The notes below the pieces were generated by a model. The model saw only the letters and a program-made list of their open reading frames with translations. It was not told the origin of the DNA and made no database searches. The position numbers and the translations under genes are program-made. Positions 16,704-24,718 of a stretch of 44,051 nucleotides of DNA are shown here, in pieces. The stretch is from assembly GCF_019599295.1 (NCBI RefSeq), contig NZ_JAIEWN010000001.1:417535-461585 (forward strand), in the 5' to 3' direction. Position 1 is the first letter of the stretch. The number at the start of each line of letters is the position of its first letter. The DNA comes from Oscillochloris sp. ZM17-4. Its GTDB lineage: Bacteria > Chloroflexota > Chloroflexia > Chloroflexales > Chloroflexaceae.

Positions 16704-16774
16704 GTTGGGGCGCAGCAGTGCGGATGTGCGCTGGCGCAGAGCGCCAGCGCACATCCGCACTGCTGCGCCCCAAC
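16704..16774. repeat. 34-bp perfect palindrome, loop AGA
   Basis: The arms 16704-16737 and 16741-16774 are perfectly complementary over 34 bp, the longest in the window, with loop AGA closed by GCGC. Its outer end GTTGGGGCGCAGCAG is shared with the right end of the element at 26014-26075 (CTGCTGCGCCCCAAC), which defines a second end-family. It separates two genes that otherwise look like an operon, and it ends 14 bp from the dehydrogenase stop. Confidence 0.95.
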
Positions 16775-16787
16775 TGCTGCGCCCTTC

Positions 16788-17828
16788 TTACAACCGGTCG
16801 ATCACCGCCACCCCGACGCCGGGTAAGCCGCCCATGGCCGGGAGCTCGACCGGCACATCGGCGAGGGCGACGGTGCGGCCAACCAGGCGCTGGGGGCGCA
16901 GCGTGCCGGCCTGGATCATGGCCAGCATCGCGTCGTAGCGGTGGGCCTGCATGCCGTGGCTGCCCAGGATCTCCAGCTCGTTCGCGATCACCCGGTCCAT
17001 CGGGATGGCCGGGCGGCTCTGCTCGGCCAGCAGCAGGCCGACCTGCACGTGCCGCCCGCGCTTGCGCAGGCCGGCGATCGAGCTGAAGCAGGTGGCCGGG
17101 CTGCCCAGCGCGTCCAGCGAGAGGTGCGCGCCGCCGCCGGTGATCGCGATGATCTCGGCGGCCACGTCCGCCACCTCGCCGGCGTGTACCGTCGCGAGGG
17201 CGCCGAGGTCGCGGGCCAGCGCCAGCTTCTCGTCGGCGATATCCACCGCCACCACCTGGGCTCCCAGGGCGGCGGCGATCATCACCGCCGAGAGGCCCAC
17301 CCCGCCGCAGCCGTGGACTGCCACCCACTGCCCGGCCGAGACGCGCCCCCGGTCGACCACGGCGCGGAAGGAGGTGGCGAAGCGACAGCCCAGGCTCGCC
17401 GCCGTCACGTCATCAATATCGTCGGGCAGGGCCACCAGGTTGGCGTCGGCGCGCTGGATGGCCACATACTCGGCGAAGGAGCCCCAGTGGGTGAACCCCG
17501 GCTGGAACTGGCTGTCGCAGACCTGCTGGTTTCCCGAGGCGCACTGCGGGCAGCTGCCGCAGCCGCAGACGAAGGGCATTGTCACCCGCTCGCCCACCCG
17601 CCAGCGCGTCACGCCCGCGCCGAGGGCAGCCACGGTGCCGGCCAGCTCGTGGCCCGGCACGTGGGGCAGGGTGATGTCGGGGTCGTGGCCCACCCAGCCG
17701 TGCCAGTCGCTGCGGCAGAGGCCGGTCGCCGCCACGCGGATGACCACCCCGCCGGGCGGGGGCGTCGGGTCGGGCACGGTCTGGATGGAGATCGGGCCGC
17801 CGAAGGTCTCGTAGATCGCCGCGCGCAT
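16788..17828 (-). CDS. zinc-dependent alcohol dehydrogenase
   Basis: A 346-residue medium-chain dehydrogenase. The catalytic-zinc ligands are in [10 protein letters not shown] (Cys near 37) and GHELAG (His-Glu near 59-60). The structural-zinc site is the four-Cys cluster [17 protein letters not shown] (about 88-104). The NAD(P)-binding fold shows [14 protein letters not shown], followed by [14 protein letters not shown] with an Asp that favours NAD over NADP. The start has GGAGGTGAT directly upstream. The substrate is unknown; family members act on secondary alcohols, polyols and butanediol. It is the first gene of a probable pair with the FAD oxidoreductase. Confidence 0.92.
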   Translation of the reverse strand: MRAAIYETFGGPISIQTVPDPTPPPGGVVIRVAATGLCRSDWHGWVGHDPDITLPHVPGHELAGTVAALGAGVTRWRVGERVTMPFVCGCGSCPQCASGNQQVCDSQFQPGFTHWGSFAEYVAIQRADANLVALPDDIDDVTAASLGCRFATSFRAVVDRGRVSAGQWVAVHGCGGVGLSAVMIAAALGAQVVAVDIADEKLALARDLGALATVHAGEVADVAAEIIAITGGGAHLSLDALGSPATCFSSIAGLRKRGRHVQVGLLLAEQSRPAIPMDRVIANELEILGSHGMQAHRYDAMLAMIQAGTLRPQRLVGRTVALADVPVELPAMGGLPGVGVAVIDRL

Positions 17829-17860
17829 ATATCACCTCCAGTGCATCGGTTTCCCCCATG

Positions 17861-17880
17861 GTAGGGCCGAAACATCCGCG
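17861..17880 (+). repeat. solo arm of the GTAGGGCCGAAGCAT family
   Basis: GTAGGGCCGAAACATCCGCG matches the left arm of the family at 2051, 37738 and elsewhere, but no complementary right arm is found within 100 bp. It lies between the SPFH gene stop (17929) and the dehydrogenase start (17828). It looks like a half-deleted or never-completed element. Confidence 0.7.
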
Positions 17881-17928
17881 AGGCAAGTGCCCCGGCCACC
17901 CCCCACCCCCCGCCTGGAACCCCACCAC

Positions 17929-18885
17929 TTACGGCGCGACGGTGCCGCTGATGATGCCGGAGGCGTCGATCAGCGGCGTCGCCCCGCCGGTGAACACGGG
18001 AAGCTTGCCGTCCCAGCGCTGGAGCTGCTCGTACTGGATGAGCTCGGGCGTGAGGCTCTTGGCGAGCTTGAGGTTGGCCTCGGCCTGGGCGTCGGCCTTG
18101 ATGCGGGTGGCGGCGGCCTCGCCCTCGGCCTGGGCCTGGAGCGCCTGGGCCTGGCCCTGGGCCACGACCTTGTCCTGGTCGGCCTTGATCCGCGCCTGAT
18201 CCAGCTGGTACTTCTGCTGCTCGGCCTGCTGCTGGGCCTCGATCTTGTTGGTGAGCGCCTGCTGGAGCGTGTCGGGCAGGTGTACCTCGCGCACGCCGAA
18301 GGAGATCAGGGTCAGGTGGCGGCGGGCGAACTCGTCGTTGAGCGCCTTGGTGATCTTGTTGGTGATCTCGGCGCGCTGGCTGGAGACGATCTGCTCCCAG
18401 GTGTAGCCGGCGGCCACGGCCGGCACCTGGGTGCGGGTGTACTGGCGCACCACCCGGTCCTCGACCACGCTGATGTTGGCGCCGCCCCAGTCCTGGTAGA
18501 GCTGCCCGGCCTCGTCGCGGATGACCTGGTACTGGATCACCACATCCAGGTTGAGCTGCTGGCCCTCGCTGCTCTGGATCTTGATGCTGTCGTCGCCAGC
18601 TGCGGACCCCTCGCCGCTATGTAGCACCATGGCGTAGTTCTGGATGGTGACGGGGTACTCCTGGATGGCCTGGGTGAAGGGGTTGATGAAGGCCCAGCCC
18701 GGCTCCAGGGCGCCGGCGGTGACCTGATGGTTGGCCTTGTCGAAGACGATGCCGACGTAGCCGGGCTCGATGTTGCGCCAGGAGGCGAACATCAGGCCGA
18801 GCAGGAGGAGGGCGACGGCGGCGACGATCATGAGGGTAATGATCCGGCCGCCGGCGGCGCGGATGGGCGGGCTACTGCGGGTCAT
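17929..18885 (-). CDS. SPFH/band-7 (prohibitin-like) membrane protein
   Basis: A 318-residue protein. One N-terminal membrane helix (about 15-35) leads into the band-7 domain (about 40-220: EPGYVGIVFDKANHQV, then LNLDVVIQYQVI and VREVHLPDTLQQALTNKIEAQQQAE). A long Ala/Gln/Lys coiled coil (about 220-280) and a hydrophobic C-terminal segment follow. Such proteins assemble into ring or cage scaffolds that organise membrane microdomains and associate with membrane proteases. The start overlaps the upstream 70-residue gene by 14 bp; AAGGAT lies about ten bases before the ATG. NfeD, the usual partner, is not adjacent; the small protein may stand in for it. Confidence 0.88.
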   Translation of the reverse strand: MTRSSPPIRAAGGRIITLMIVAAVALLLLGLMFASWRNIEPGYVGIVFDKANHQVTAGALEPGWAFINPFTQAIQEYPVTIQNYAMVLHSGEGSAAGDDSIKIQSSEGQQLNLDVVIQYQVIRDEAGQLYQDWGGANISVVEDRVVRQYTRTQVPAVAAGYTWEQIVSSQRAEITNKITKALNDEFARRHLTLISFGVREVHLPDTLQQALTNKIEAQQQAEQQKYQLDQARIKADQDKVVAQGQAQALQAQAEGEAAATRIKADAQAEANLKLAKSLTPELIQYEQLQRWDGKLPVFTGGATPLIDASGIISGTVAP

Positions 18886-19084
18886 AGGGCAGATCCTTTC
18901 GGGTAGGCTCGGATTCCTCAGGCGGCGATTCAGTCTCAGCCAGGGAGTCTTCGCTCACGTCGTCGAGGGACTGCCGCAGGGCGCGCAGCTCGCGTAGGAC
19001 GATGGGGGCGATGGCTAGCCCTAGCTGCCACGCCACGACGATCAGCAGGATCGCCACGGCCGCCTCTAGCAGCGTAGGACTCAT
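18872..19084 (-). CDS. small membrane protein coupled to the SPFH gene
   Basis: A 70-residue protein with a single hydrophobic helix (residues 7-30) followed by an amphipathic segment (VLRELRALRQSLDDV) and an acidic, proline-containing tail. No family recognised. Its stop lies inside the SPFH gene start (14-bp overlap), which indicates translational coupling and a shared job. The ribosome-binding leader AGGAGAACCCCC before the ATG is the same as that of the membrane protein gene at 3179. Confidence 0.7.
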   Translation of the reverse strand: MSPTLLEAAVAILLIVVAWQLGLAIAPIVLRELRALRQSLDDVSEDSLAETESPPEESEPTRKDLPYDPQ

Positions 19085-19436
19085 GGGGGTTCTCCTGTCG
19101 GCCGCTCGGGTTGGCTGACTCTCTCATGATACGCTGATCGCCGCCCGCTGGGATCAGGAAAGGCTTTGGGTTGTGGTGTGCGGGCGAGCTCCGCACCGCC
19201 GCGCCGCAGCCCGCCCGGCGGCAGGGCTGATACAACGTCCTGAGTGCCCCAAGGCGGGCGGCTGAAGCCGCGCCGACGGGGCGCGTTGCGCCAGGCGTCG
19301 GCCTGCGCCGACGCCGGAACCGCCCGCACAGGCGGGCGGCTGGCCGCAGGCCCCGCGGCGCGGCTTCAGTCGCCAGCGACGGTGCAACAGCCCTAGCCCC
19401 GGCGGCGCAGAGCCGTCGAACGTCGGATATGTGCGC
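19085..19436. other. 352-bp divergent intergenic region
   Basis: No gene seen. The left part (19085-19250) is featureless apart from high GC. The right part holds the multi-hairpin element at 19257-19374. The galM promoter -10 begins at 19437. Confidence 0.6.
19257..19374. repeat. 118-bp multi-branched inverted-repeat element
   Basis: The outer arms 19257-19275 and 19356-19374 (GGCGGCTGAAGCCGCGCCG against its complement) pair over 19 bp with one mismatch. Inside are three tight hairpins: 19280-19292 (5 bp, loop GTT), 19294-19315 (9 bp, loop CTGC) and 19320-19339 (8 bp, loop ACAG). A long closing stem with several internal hairpins is how a structured RNA or a folded mobile DNA element looks. 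It ends 63 bp upstream of the galM -10 box. Confidence 0.7.
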
Positions 19437-19486
19437 TATAATGCCGGGGCTTGAGCACGATACAGAGCAATGGAATCTCATTGCTC
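19437..19486 (+). promoter_or_regulatory. galM promoter -10 and leader hairpin
   Basis: TATAAT at 19437-19442 is a perfect -10; no good -35 is seen, the nearest candidates being GTCGAA or TCGAAC. Transcription would start near 19449, so the TTG at 19451 would be almost leaderless and the ATG at 19514 is preferred. The leader holds an 8-bp hairpin, 19465-19472/19479-19486 (GAGCAATG/CATTGCTC, 6-nt loop). Confidence 0.55.
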
Positions 19487-19513
19487 ACTGGCGATCAGAT
19501 CGCGAGAGCTTGC

Positions 19514-20566
19514 ATGCCAATCCTCCAGCGCCCTATCGGAACCACCCGCGACGGCATCGCGGTCGAGCGCTTCACCCTGCGCGGCGACGGCGGGGTCGAG
19601 GCGGACATCCTGAGCTACGGCGGCACTCTGGCCGCCCTGCGCGCGCCCGACCAGGCCGGCGCGGTCGGCGACGTGGTGCTCGGATTCGACAGCCTGGACC
19701 CCTACCTGGGCTTCCACCCCTACCTCGGGTCGCTGGTGGGCCGCTACGCCAACCGCATCGCCGAGGGGCGCTTCCGACTGGGCGGCCGCGCGTACGCCCT
19801 GGCGTGCAACAACGGGCCGAACCACCTGCACGGCGGCCCCGGCGGCTTCCACCGCCAGGTCTGGGGCGCGCAGGCGCTGGATGATGGCCCGCACCCGGCC
19901 CTGCGGCTCCACTACCTGAGCCGCGACGGCGAGGAGGGCTACCCTGGCAACCTGGATGTGACCGTGACCTACACGCTGGCCGGCGGCGAGCTGTGGATCG
20001 ACTACCTGGCGACGACCGACCAGGAGACGGTGGTCAACCTGACGAACCACGCCTACTTTAACCTGTCCGGCGGCGGGGACATCCTCGGCCACGTGCTGGA
20101 GATCCCGGCCGCGCGCTTCGTGCCGGTCGGCCCGACGCTGATCCCGACCGGCGAGCTGCGGCCGGTGGCGGGCACGCCGCTGGACTTCCGGGCTCCTGCG
20201 GCGGTGGGGGCGCGGATCGGCGCGGACGATGAGCAGCTGCGCAGCGCCGGCGGCTACGACCACACCTGGGTGATCGACAAGCCCCCCGGCGAGCTGGGCC
20301 TAGCCGCGCGGGCGACCGACCCGGCCAGCGGGCGGGCGCTGGAGGTGCTGACGACGGAGCCGGGGGTGCAGTTCTACGCGGGGAATATGATCGAGGGCGG
20401 GCTGGTGGGCCGCGGCGGGCAGACCTACATCCGCCACAGCGGGCTCTGTCTGGAGGCCCAGCACTTCCCCGACTCACCCAACCAGCCGGCCTTCCCCAGC
20501 ACCGCCCTGCGCCCCGGCGACACCTACCGCCAGACGACGATCTACCGGCTGGGGCTGGTGCGGTGA
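19514..20566 (+). CDS. galM: galactose mutarotase (aldose 1-epimerase)
   Basis: A 350-residue cytosolic enzyme that interconverts the alpha and beta anomers of free hexoses. Family motifs are GRYANRIAEGRF, NNGPNHLHGGPGGFH (substrate His), VNLTNHAYFNLSG (catalytic acid His) and GLCLEAQHFPDSPN (catalytic base Glu). The start at 19514 (GAGAG upstream) fits the family's N-terminus and the promoter; a TTG at 19451 in frame would add 21 residues without family similarity. It stands alone, without galK or galT nearby. It may support the sugar uptake suggested by the GPH symporter. Confidence 0.93.
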   Translation: MPILQRPIGTTRDGIAVERFTLRGDGGVEADILSYGGTLAALRAPDQAGAVGDVVLGFDSLDPYLGFHPYLGSLVGRYANRIAEGRFRLGGRAYALACNNGPNHLHGGPGGFHRQVWGAQALDDGPHPALRLHYLSRDGEEGYPGNLDVTVTYTLAGGELWIDYLATTDQETVVNLTNHAYFNLSGGGDILGHVLEIPAARFVPVGPTLIPTGELRPVAGTPLDFRAPAAVGARIGADDEQLRSAGGYDHTWVIDKPPGELGLAARATDPASGRALEVLTTEPGVQFYAGNMIEGGLVGRGGQTYIRHSGLCLEAQHFPDSPNQPAFPSTALRPGDTYRQTTIYRLGLVR

Positions 20567-21086
20567 CGGGGCTGCGCGCCTCACGCTCCCAGAGTCCCCG
20601 CTGGGGCTGCGCGCCCCAGACCCGCGCCAGGGGGCGCTTGCCCCATGTGCATCAACGTTAGGGCTGCCGCCCTAGAAACCGACGTTGTTTTGGCCAACAT
20701 GGCCAGCAAAGCTGGCCATGTTGGCCAAAACAACAAGAAATTCCGGGGGGGCCAGGGCTTACGTTGATGCGCATGGGGCTCCGCCCCTTCGAACCCCGAA
20801 TCTGATGTGGTCGGCAACTTCAATGCACGTTGTCATGGCAGGCGGGCCGCTTCGCGGCGTAGGGAACTAATAGGGGTAGCACCCACGCGTGCGCCCGGCA
20901 CACGAAATGCGGCGAGCACCGCACCTCGGCACCGGGCGAGCCACAACAACGGGCGGTCGGCACGCTACAGCATCACATTCGGGGGGGCTGGGGGGCGACG
21001 CGCCCCCAGCGGGGGTCCCGGGGGCTGGCCCCCGGGGCGGGGCGCAGCGCCCGCATCCGGGGAATACCAATCTGAGTGAATACCGT
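20567..21086. other. 520-bp intergenic region packed with fold-backs
   Basis: No protein-coding gene is credible; the frames here are short and compositionally odd. Apart from the nested element at 20640-20779, small hairpins occur at 20601-20619 (CTGGGGC/GCCCCAG) and 20775-20787 (GGGGC/GCCCC). A G-rich block at 20980-21050 contains CCCGGGGGC-TG-GCCCCCGGG. The direct repeat GGGGCTGCGCGCC occurs at 20569 and 20603. Confidence 0.6.
20640..20779. repeat. nested palindromic element (24-bp core, 19-bp outer arms)
   Basis: The core arms 20684-20707 and 20711-20734 are perfectly complementary over 24 bp with loop AAA closed by AGC/GCT. Around it, the outer arms 20640-20658 and 20761-20779 (GCCCCATGTGCATCAACGT against its complement) pair with one G-T wobble. 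Between the left arms is a small hairpin GGGC-TGCC-GCCC. The arrangement suggests that one palindrome was inserted into another. Confidence 0.88.
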
Positions 21087-22142
21087 ATGACAAAAGTACT
21101 CCCGGCGGACGCCGCCGGCATCCGCGAGGCCGCCGCCACACTCGCTGCCGGCGGCCTCGTCGCCTTCCCCACCGAGACGGTCTACGGCCTCGGCGGCGAC
21201 GCCCTCAGCACGGCCGCCGTGGCCCGCATCTTCGCCGCCAAGGGCCGCCCCGCCGAGGACCCGCTGATCGTCCACCTGGCCGACCTGGCTGACCTGCCGA
21301 GGGTGACGGGCGCGCTCTCGCCGCAGGCCGCCCTGCTGGCCGGGCGGCTCTGGCCCGGCCCGCTGACCCTGGTGCTGCCGCGCGGGCCGGCGGTGCCCCA
21401 CAGCGTCACCGCCGGCCGCGAGACGGTGGCGGTGCGCCTGCCGGCCCACCCGGTGGCCCGCGCCCTGATCGCCGCCGCCGGCACGCCGGTGGCCGCGCCC
21501 AGCGCCAACCGCTTCGGCCACACTAGCCCCACCAGCGCCGCCCACGTGCTGGCCGACCTGGGCGGGCGGATCGACCTCGTGCTCGACGGCGGCCCGGCCA
21601 CCATCGGCGTCGAGTCGACGGTGCTCGATCTGAGCGGGCCCGTGCCCACCCTGCTGCGGCCGGGCGGCGTGAGCCTGGAGACGCTGCGCGAGCTGCTCGG
21701 CGAGGTGGCCCTGGGCGGGCGGGCAGCCGAGGCGGGCGGGCAGATCGCCCCCGGCCTGCTCGACCGCCACTACGCCCCGGAGAGCGCCCTGCACCTCTGC
21801 GTGGGCGCGCCAGCCGCCTGCCGGGGCTGGATCCGCGCCCAGGCCGCCAGGCAGATCGCCGCAGGCCGACGCGTCGGCCTGCTGGTGCCTGACGAGGACG
21901 CCGCCCTGCTGGCCGGCCTCGCCGCCGACATCGAGCCCCTCGGGCCTGCCGGCGACCCCGCCGCCATCGCAGGGCGGCTCTACGCCGCGCTGCGCGCCCT
22001 CGACGCGCGCCGGCCCGATGTCATCCTCGCCCGCGACATCGGCGATGTCGGGATCGCCCGCGCCATCCTCGACCGGCTGACCCGCGCCGCCGCCGGGAGA
22101 GTCTCCATCCTCACCCCATCAGAGCGCAGAGCGACACAATGA
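21087..22142 (+). CDS. L-threonylcarbamoyladenylate synthase (Sua5 type)
   Basis: A 351-residue enzyme that makes threonylcarbamoyl-AMP from threonine, bicarbonate and ATP, the first step of the t6A37 modification of ANN-decoding tRNAs. The YrdC domain (about 5-190) shows GGLVAFPTETVYGLGGDAL, AAKGRPAEDPLIVH, and SANRFGHTSPTSAAHV with TVLDLSGPVPTLLRPGGVS. The C-terminal Sua5 domain follows the linker PGLLDRHYAPESAL. The frame extends back to 20889, but the conserved domain begins right after the ATG at 21087. No strong ribosome-binding site. Its stop overlaps the next ATG (ATGA), coupling it to a chromate-transporter gene. Confidence 0.93.
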   Translation: MTKVLPADAAGIREAAATLAAGGLVAFPTETVYGLGGDALSTAAVARIFAAKGRPAEDPLIVHLADLADLPRVTGALSPQAALLAGRLWPGPLTLVLPRGPAVPHSVTAGRETVAVRLPAHPVARALIAAAGTPVAAPSANRFGHTSPTSAAHVLADLGGRIDLVLDGGPATIGVESTVLDLSGPVPTLLRPGGVSLETLRELLGEVALGGRAAEAGGQIAPGLLDRHYAPESALHLCVGAPAACRGWIRAQAARQIAAGRRVGLLVPDEDAALLAGLAADIEPLGPAGDPAAIAGRLYAALRALDARRPDVILARDIGDVGIARAILDRLTRAAAGRVSILTPSERRATQ

Positions 22143-22648
22143 ACCCCTTCCTCTTCTTCTGGCTCGTGCTCAAGTCGTCGTTCTTCTCGACCAGCGGCCT
22201 GGGCAACCTGCCGCAGCTCTACGCGGACCTGATCGGCAGCGGGATGGCCACGGACCGCCAGTTCGCCGAGGCGCTGGCGGTGGGCCAGGTGAGCCCGGGG
22301 CCAAGCGGCCTGTGGGTGATCAGCCTGGGCTACCTGCTCGACGGCCCGCGCGGCGCGGCGCTGGCCGCCGTGGCGATCGCCATCCCCCCGGCGGGCGTGC
22401 TGCTGATCGCCCAGCTCTACCAGCGCAGCGGCGACCACCCGGCCGTCCAGGGGTTTGTGCGCGGCCTGAGCCTGGCCGTCATCGGCATCTTTGTGGTGGT
22501 GATGGCCGGCCTGCTGCGCGACAACGGCCTGAACCTGCCGGCCATCCTGATCGTCGGCGGCGCGGCGGCCCTGGCCTTCACCCGGCGCATCCCGGTGATT
22601 ATCATCCTCGGCCTGGCGGCCCTGGTGGGAATCCTGGTCTACCGCTAG
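22139..22648 (+). CDS. half-size chromate transporter (CHR family)
   Basis: A 169-residue, five- to six-TM protein equal to one CHR domain. The N-terminal region (FFSTSGLGNLPQLYADLIG) corresponds to the family's GG motif, and FAEALAVGQVSPGPSGLWV to its AE...Q..PGP motif. Short CHR proteins are usually encoded as two adjacent halves of opposite topology; only one half is present here. It is translationally coupled to sua5 (ATGA overlap) and followed directly by a heptamer array, which could mark the loss of a second half. Whether it moves chromate, sulfate or another anion is unknown. Confidence 0.85.
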   Translation: MNPFLFFWLVLKSSFFSTSGLGNLPQLYADLIGSGMATDRQFAEALAVGQVSPGPSGLWVISLGYLLDGPRGAALAAVAIAIPPAGVLLIAQLYQRSGDHPAVQGFVRGLSLAVIGIFVVVMAGLLRDNGLNLPAILIVGGAAALAFTRRIPVIIILGLAALVGILVYR

Positions 22649-22653
22649 AGCAG

Positions 22654-22702
22654 GCGACAGGGGACAGCGGACAGGGGACAGCGGACAGGGGACAGCGGAC
22701 AG
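22654..22702. repeat. 7-bp tandem repeat (GGGACAG/CGGACAG), 7 units
   Basis: Seven 7-bp units from 22654: GCGACAG, then GGGACAG and CGGACAG alternating three times. The regular alternation shows a 14-bp higher-order unit. The last units pair with CCTGTCCGCT at 22768-22777, i.e. inside the first codons of the dehydratase frame, so the array and the downstream hairpin form one nested fold-back. Confidence 0.92.
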
Positions 22703-22730
22703 GACCGTGTGTTCCTGAGCGATGAGAAAG

Positions 22731-22761
22731 GGGTCGGAGCGGGCTTTGCCCGCTCCGACCC
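22731..22761. repeat. 14-bp palindrome, loop TTT, abutting a start codon
   Basis: The arms 22731-22744 and 22748-22761 are perfectly complementary with loop TTT closed by GGGC/GCCC. The right arm ends at the base before the TTG start of the dehydratase frame. Confidence 0.9.
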
Positions 22762-24708
22762 TTGTACCCTGTCCGCTATACCCTGGCCCTAGCCTACGGC
22801 GCGAAGGGCACGGCCGCCGGCTCCCTCCCGCTCACCGAGGCCCAGCTGCGCGAGGCGCCGAGCGGCGACCTCTTCGCCCTCAGCCAGAACGTGGGTATGG
22901 GCTGGGACCCCGCAGAGCTGAATCACTCCCAGGTGCTGATCCTCAGCACCCAGGGCGGCATCCGCGCCCCCGACGGACAGCCGGTTGCTCTCGGCTACCA
23001 CACCGGCCACTGGGAGGTCGGCCTGCTCATGCAGGCCGCCGCCGAGGAGCTGCGCGCCCAGAGCGCGATCCCCTTCGCCGGCTATGTGACCGACCCCTGC
23101 GACGGGCGCAGCCAGGGCACGACGGCCATGTTCGACAGCCTGCCCTACCGCAATGACGCCGCGCTCGTCTTCCGCCGCCTCATCCGCTCGCTGCCCACGC
23201 GCCGCGCCGTGATCGGCGTCGCCACCTGCGACAAGGGTCTGCCCGCGATGCTCATGGCCCTGGCCGGCTCCCCCGACCTCCCCTGCGTCCTCGTGCCGGG
23301 CGGCGTGACGCTCCCCCCCGAGCACGGCGAGGACGCCGGCAAGGTGCAGACGATCGGCGCACGCTTTGCGCAGGGCGAGCTCACGCTCAAGGAGGCGGCG
23401 GAGCTGGGGTGCCGGGCCTGCGCCTCGCCGGGCGGCGGCTGCCAGTTCCTCGGCACCGCGGCGACCGCGCAGGTGGTGGCCGAGGCCCTCGGCCTGGCCC
23501 TTCCCCACAGCGCCCTGGCCCCCTCGGGCCAGCCGGTGTGGCTTGAGCTGGCCCGCGCCTCGGCCCGCGCCGCCCTCGACCTTGACCGCCGGGGCATCAA
23601 GACCCGCGACATCCTCACCGCCGACGCCATCCACAACGCCATGGTCGTACACGCGGCCTTCGGCGGCTCCACCAACCTGCTGCTGCACATCCCGGCCATC
23701 GCCTATAGCGCCGGCCTGCCCCGCCCCTCGGTCGAGGACTGGCTCGCGATCAACCGGTGCGTGCCGCGCCTGGTGGACGTGCTGCCCAACGGGCCGAGCA
23801 ACCACCCCACCGTGCGAGTCTTTCTGGCCGGCGGGGTGCCCGAGGTGATGCTGCACCTGCGGGCGGGCGGCCTGCTGCGCGAGGGCGCGCTGACGGTCTC
23901 CGGGCGCACCCTGGGCGAGGTGCTCGACTGGTGGGCCGGCTCCGCGCGCCGCGCGCAGCTGCGCGCCCGGCTCCAGCGCGCCGACGGCGTGGACCCGGAC
24001 GATGTGATTATGGCGCCGGAGCTGGCGCGGGCGCGCGGCCTCACCAGCACGCTCGCCTTCCCGCAGGGCAATCTCGCGCCGGAGGGTGCGGTGATCAAGG
24101 CGACCTCTATCGACCCCGAGGTGGTGGACGCCGACGGCGTCTACCGCAAGACCGGGCGGGCCCGCGTCTTCACCCGCGAGCGCGACGCCGTGGCGGCGAT
24201 CAAGAGCCAGGGGCCCGAGCGCGTGCAGCCCGGCGAGGTCGTGGTGCTGATCTGCGGCGGGCCGCTTGGCACCGGCATGGAGGAGATCTATCAGGTGACC
24301 TCGGCGCTCAAGCATCTGCGCTGGGGGAAGCAGGTGGCGGTCCTGACCGATGCGCGCTTCTCGGGGGTGAGCACGGGCGCGTGCATCGGACATATTGGGC
24401 CTGAGGCGCTGGCCGGCGGGCCGATCGGCAAGCTGCGCGACGGCGATCTGATTGCGATCAGCATCGACCGCGCGCGCCTCAGCGGCAGCGTGGATCTGGT
24501 GGGCGATGACTCGCGCGTCTTCGGCGCCGAGGAGGGCGCGCGCGTGCTGGCCGCCCGCGCGTCGCGGCTCGACCTGGCGCCGCACCCGGCCCTGCCCGCA
24601 GACACCCGCCTCTGGGCCGCGCTCCAGCAGGCGAGCGGCGGCGTATGGGCTGGCTGCGTCTACGATGTCGATGCGGTCGTCCGCATGCTCTCGCCAACGG
24701 CGACCTGA
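22762..24708 (+). CDS. YjhG/YagF-type dehydratase (D-xylonate-like)
   Basis: A 648-residue member of the IlvD/Edd iron-sulfur dehydratases, closest in my recollection to E. coli YjhG and YagF, which convert D-xylonate to 2-keto-3-deoxy-pentonate. Matching segments are [80 protein letters not shown], and [27 protein letters not shown]. The cluster cysteines are in DPC, TCDKG and GGGCQ. The N-terminus is abnormal. The only start is TTG at 22762, flush with a hairpin; the first dozen codons read through repeat-like DNA, and the family's usual N-terminal residues are missing. No ribosome-binding site is present. The body of the gene is intact. Confidence 0.88.
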   Translation: MYPVRYTLALAYGAKGTAAGSLPLTEAQLREAPSGDLFALSQNVGMGWDPAELNHSQVLILSTQGGIRAPDGQPVALGYHTGHWEVGLLMQAAAEELRAQSAIPFAGYVTDPCDGRSQGTTAMFDSLPYRNDAALVFRRLIRSLPTRRAVIGVATCDKGLPAMLMALAGSPDLPCVLVPGGVTLPPEHGEDAGKVQTIGARFAQGELTLKEAAELGCRACASPGGGCQFLGTAATAQVVAEALGLALPHSALAPSGQPVWLELARASARAALDLDRRGIKTRDILTADAIHNAMVVHAAFGGSTNLLLHIPAIAYSAGLPRPSVEDWLAINRCVPRLVDVLPNGPSNHPTVRVFLAGGVPEVMLHLRAGGLLREGALTVSGRTLGEVLDWWAGSARRAQLRARLQRADGVDPDDVIMAPELARARGLTSTLAFPQGNLAPEGAVIKATSIDPEVVDADGVYRKTGRARVFTRERDAVAAIKSQGPERVQPGEVVVLICGGPLGTGMEEIYQVTSALKHLRWGKQVAVLTDARFSGVSTGACIGHIGPEALAGGPIGKLRDGDLIAISIDRARLSGSVDLVGDDSRVFGAEEGARVLAARASRLDLAPHPALPADTRLWAALQQASGGVWAGCVYDVDAVVRMLSPTAT

Positions 24709-24718
24709 CCGGGCGCGC

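Noticed and set aside
16684-17328. N-terminal extension of the FAD oxidoreductase frame
   Set aside because: The extra 215 codons are antisense-overlapping or off-frame sequence of the dehydrogenase gene, include palindrome DNA and resemble nothing; the ATG at 16683 has a ribosome-binding site and begins just before the Rossmann motif.
19451-19513. TTG start for galM
   Set aside because: It lies only nine bases beyond a perfect TATAAT, so it would be at the transcript's first bases, and the added residues do not fit the family.
20785-20800. TTCGAACCCC resembling a tRNA T-loop
   Set aside because: The flanking bases do not form a 5-bp T stem, and no acceptor, D or anticodon arms can be built around it.
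20889-21086. Longer Sua5 N-terminus
   Set aside because: The additional 66 codons are Gly/Pro/Ala-rich, run through G-rich hairpins and lack similarity; the YrdC domain starts right after 21087.
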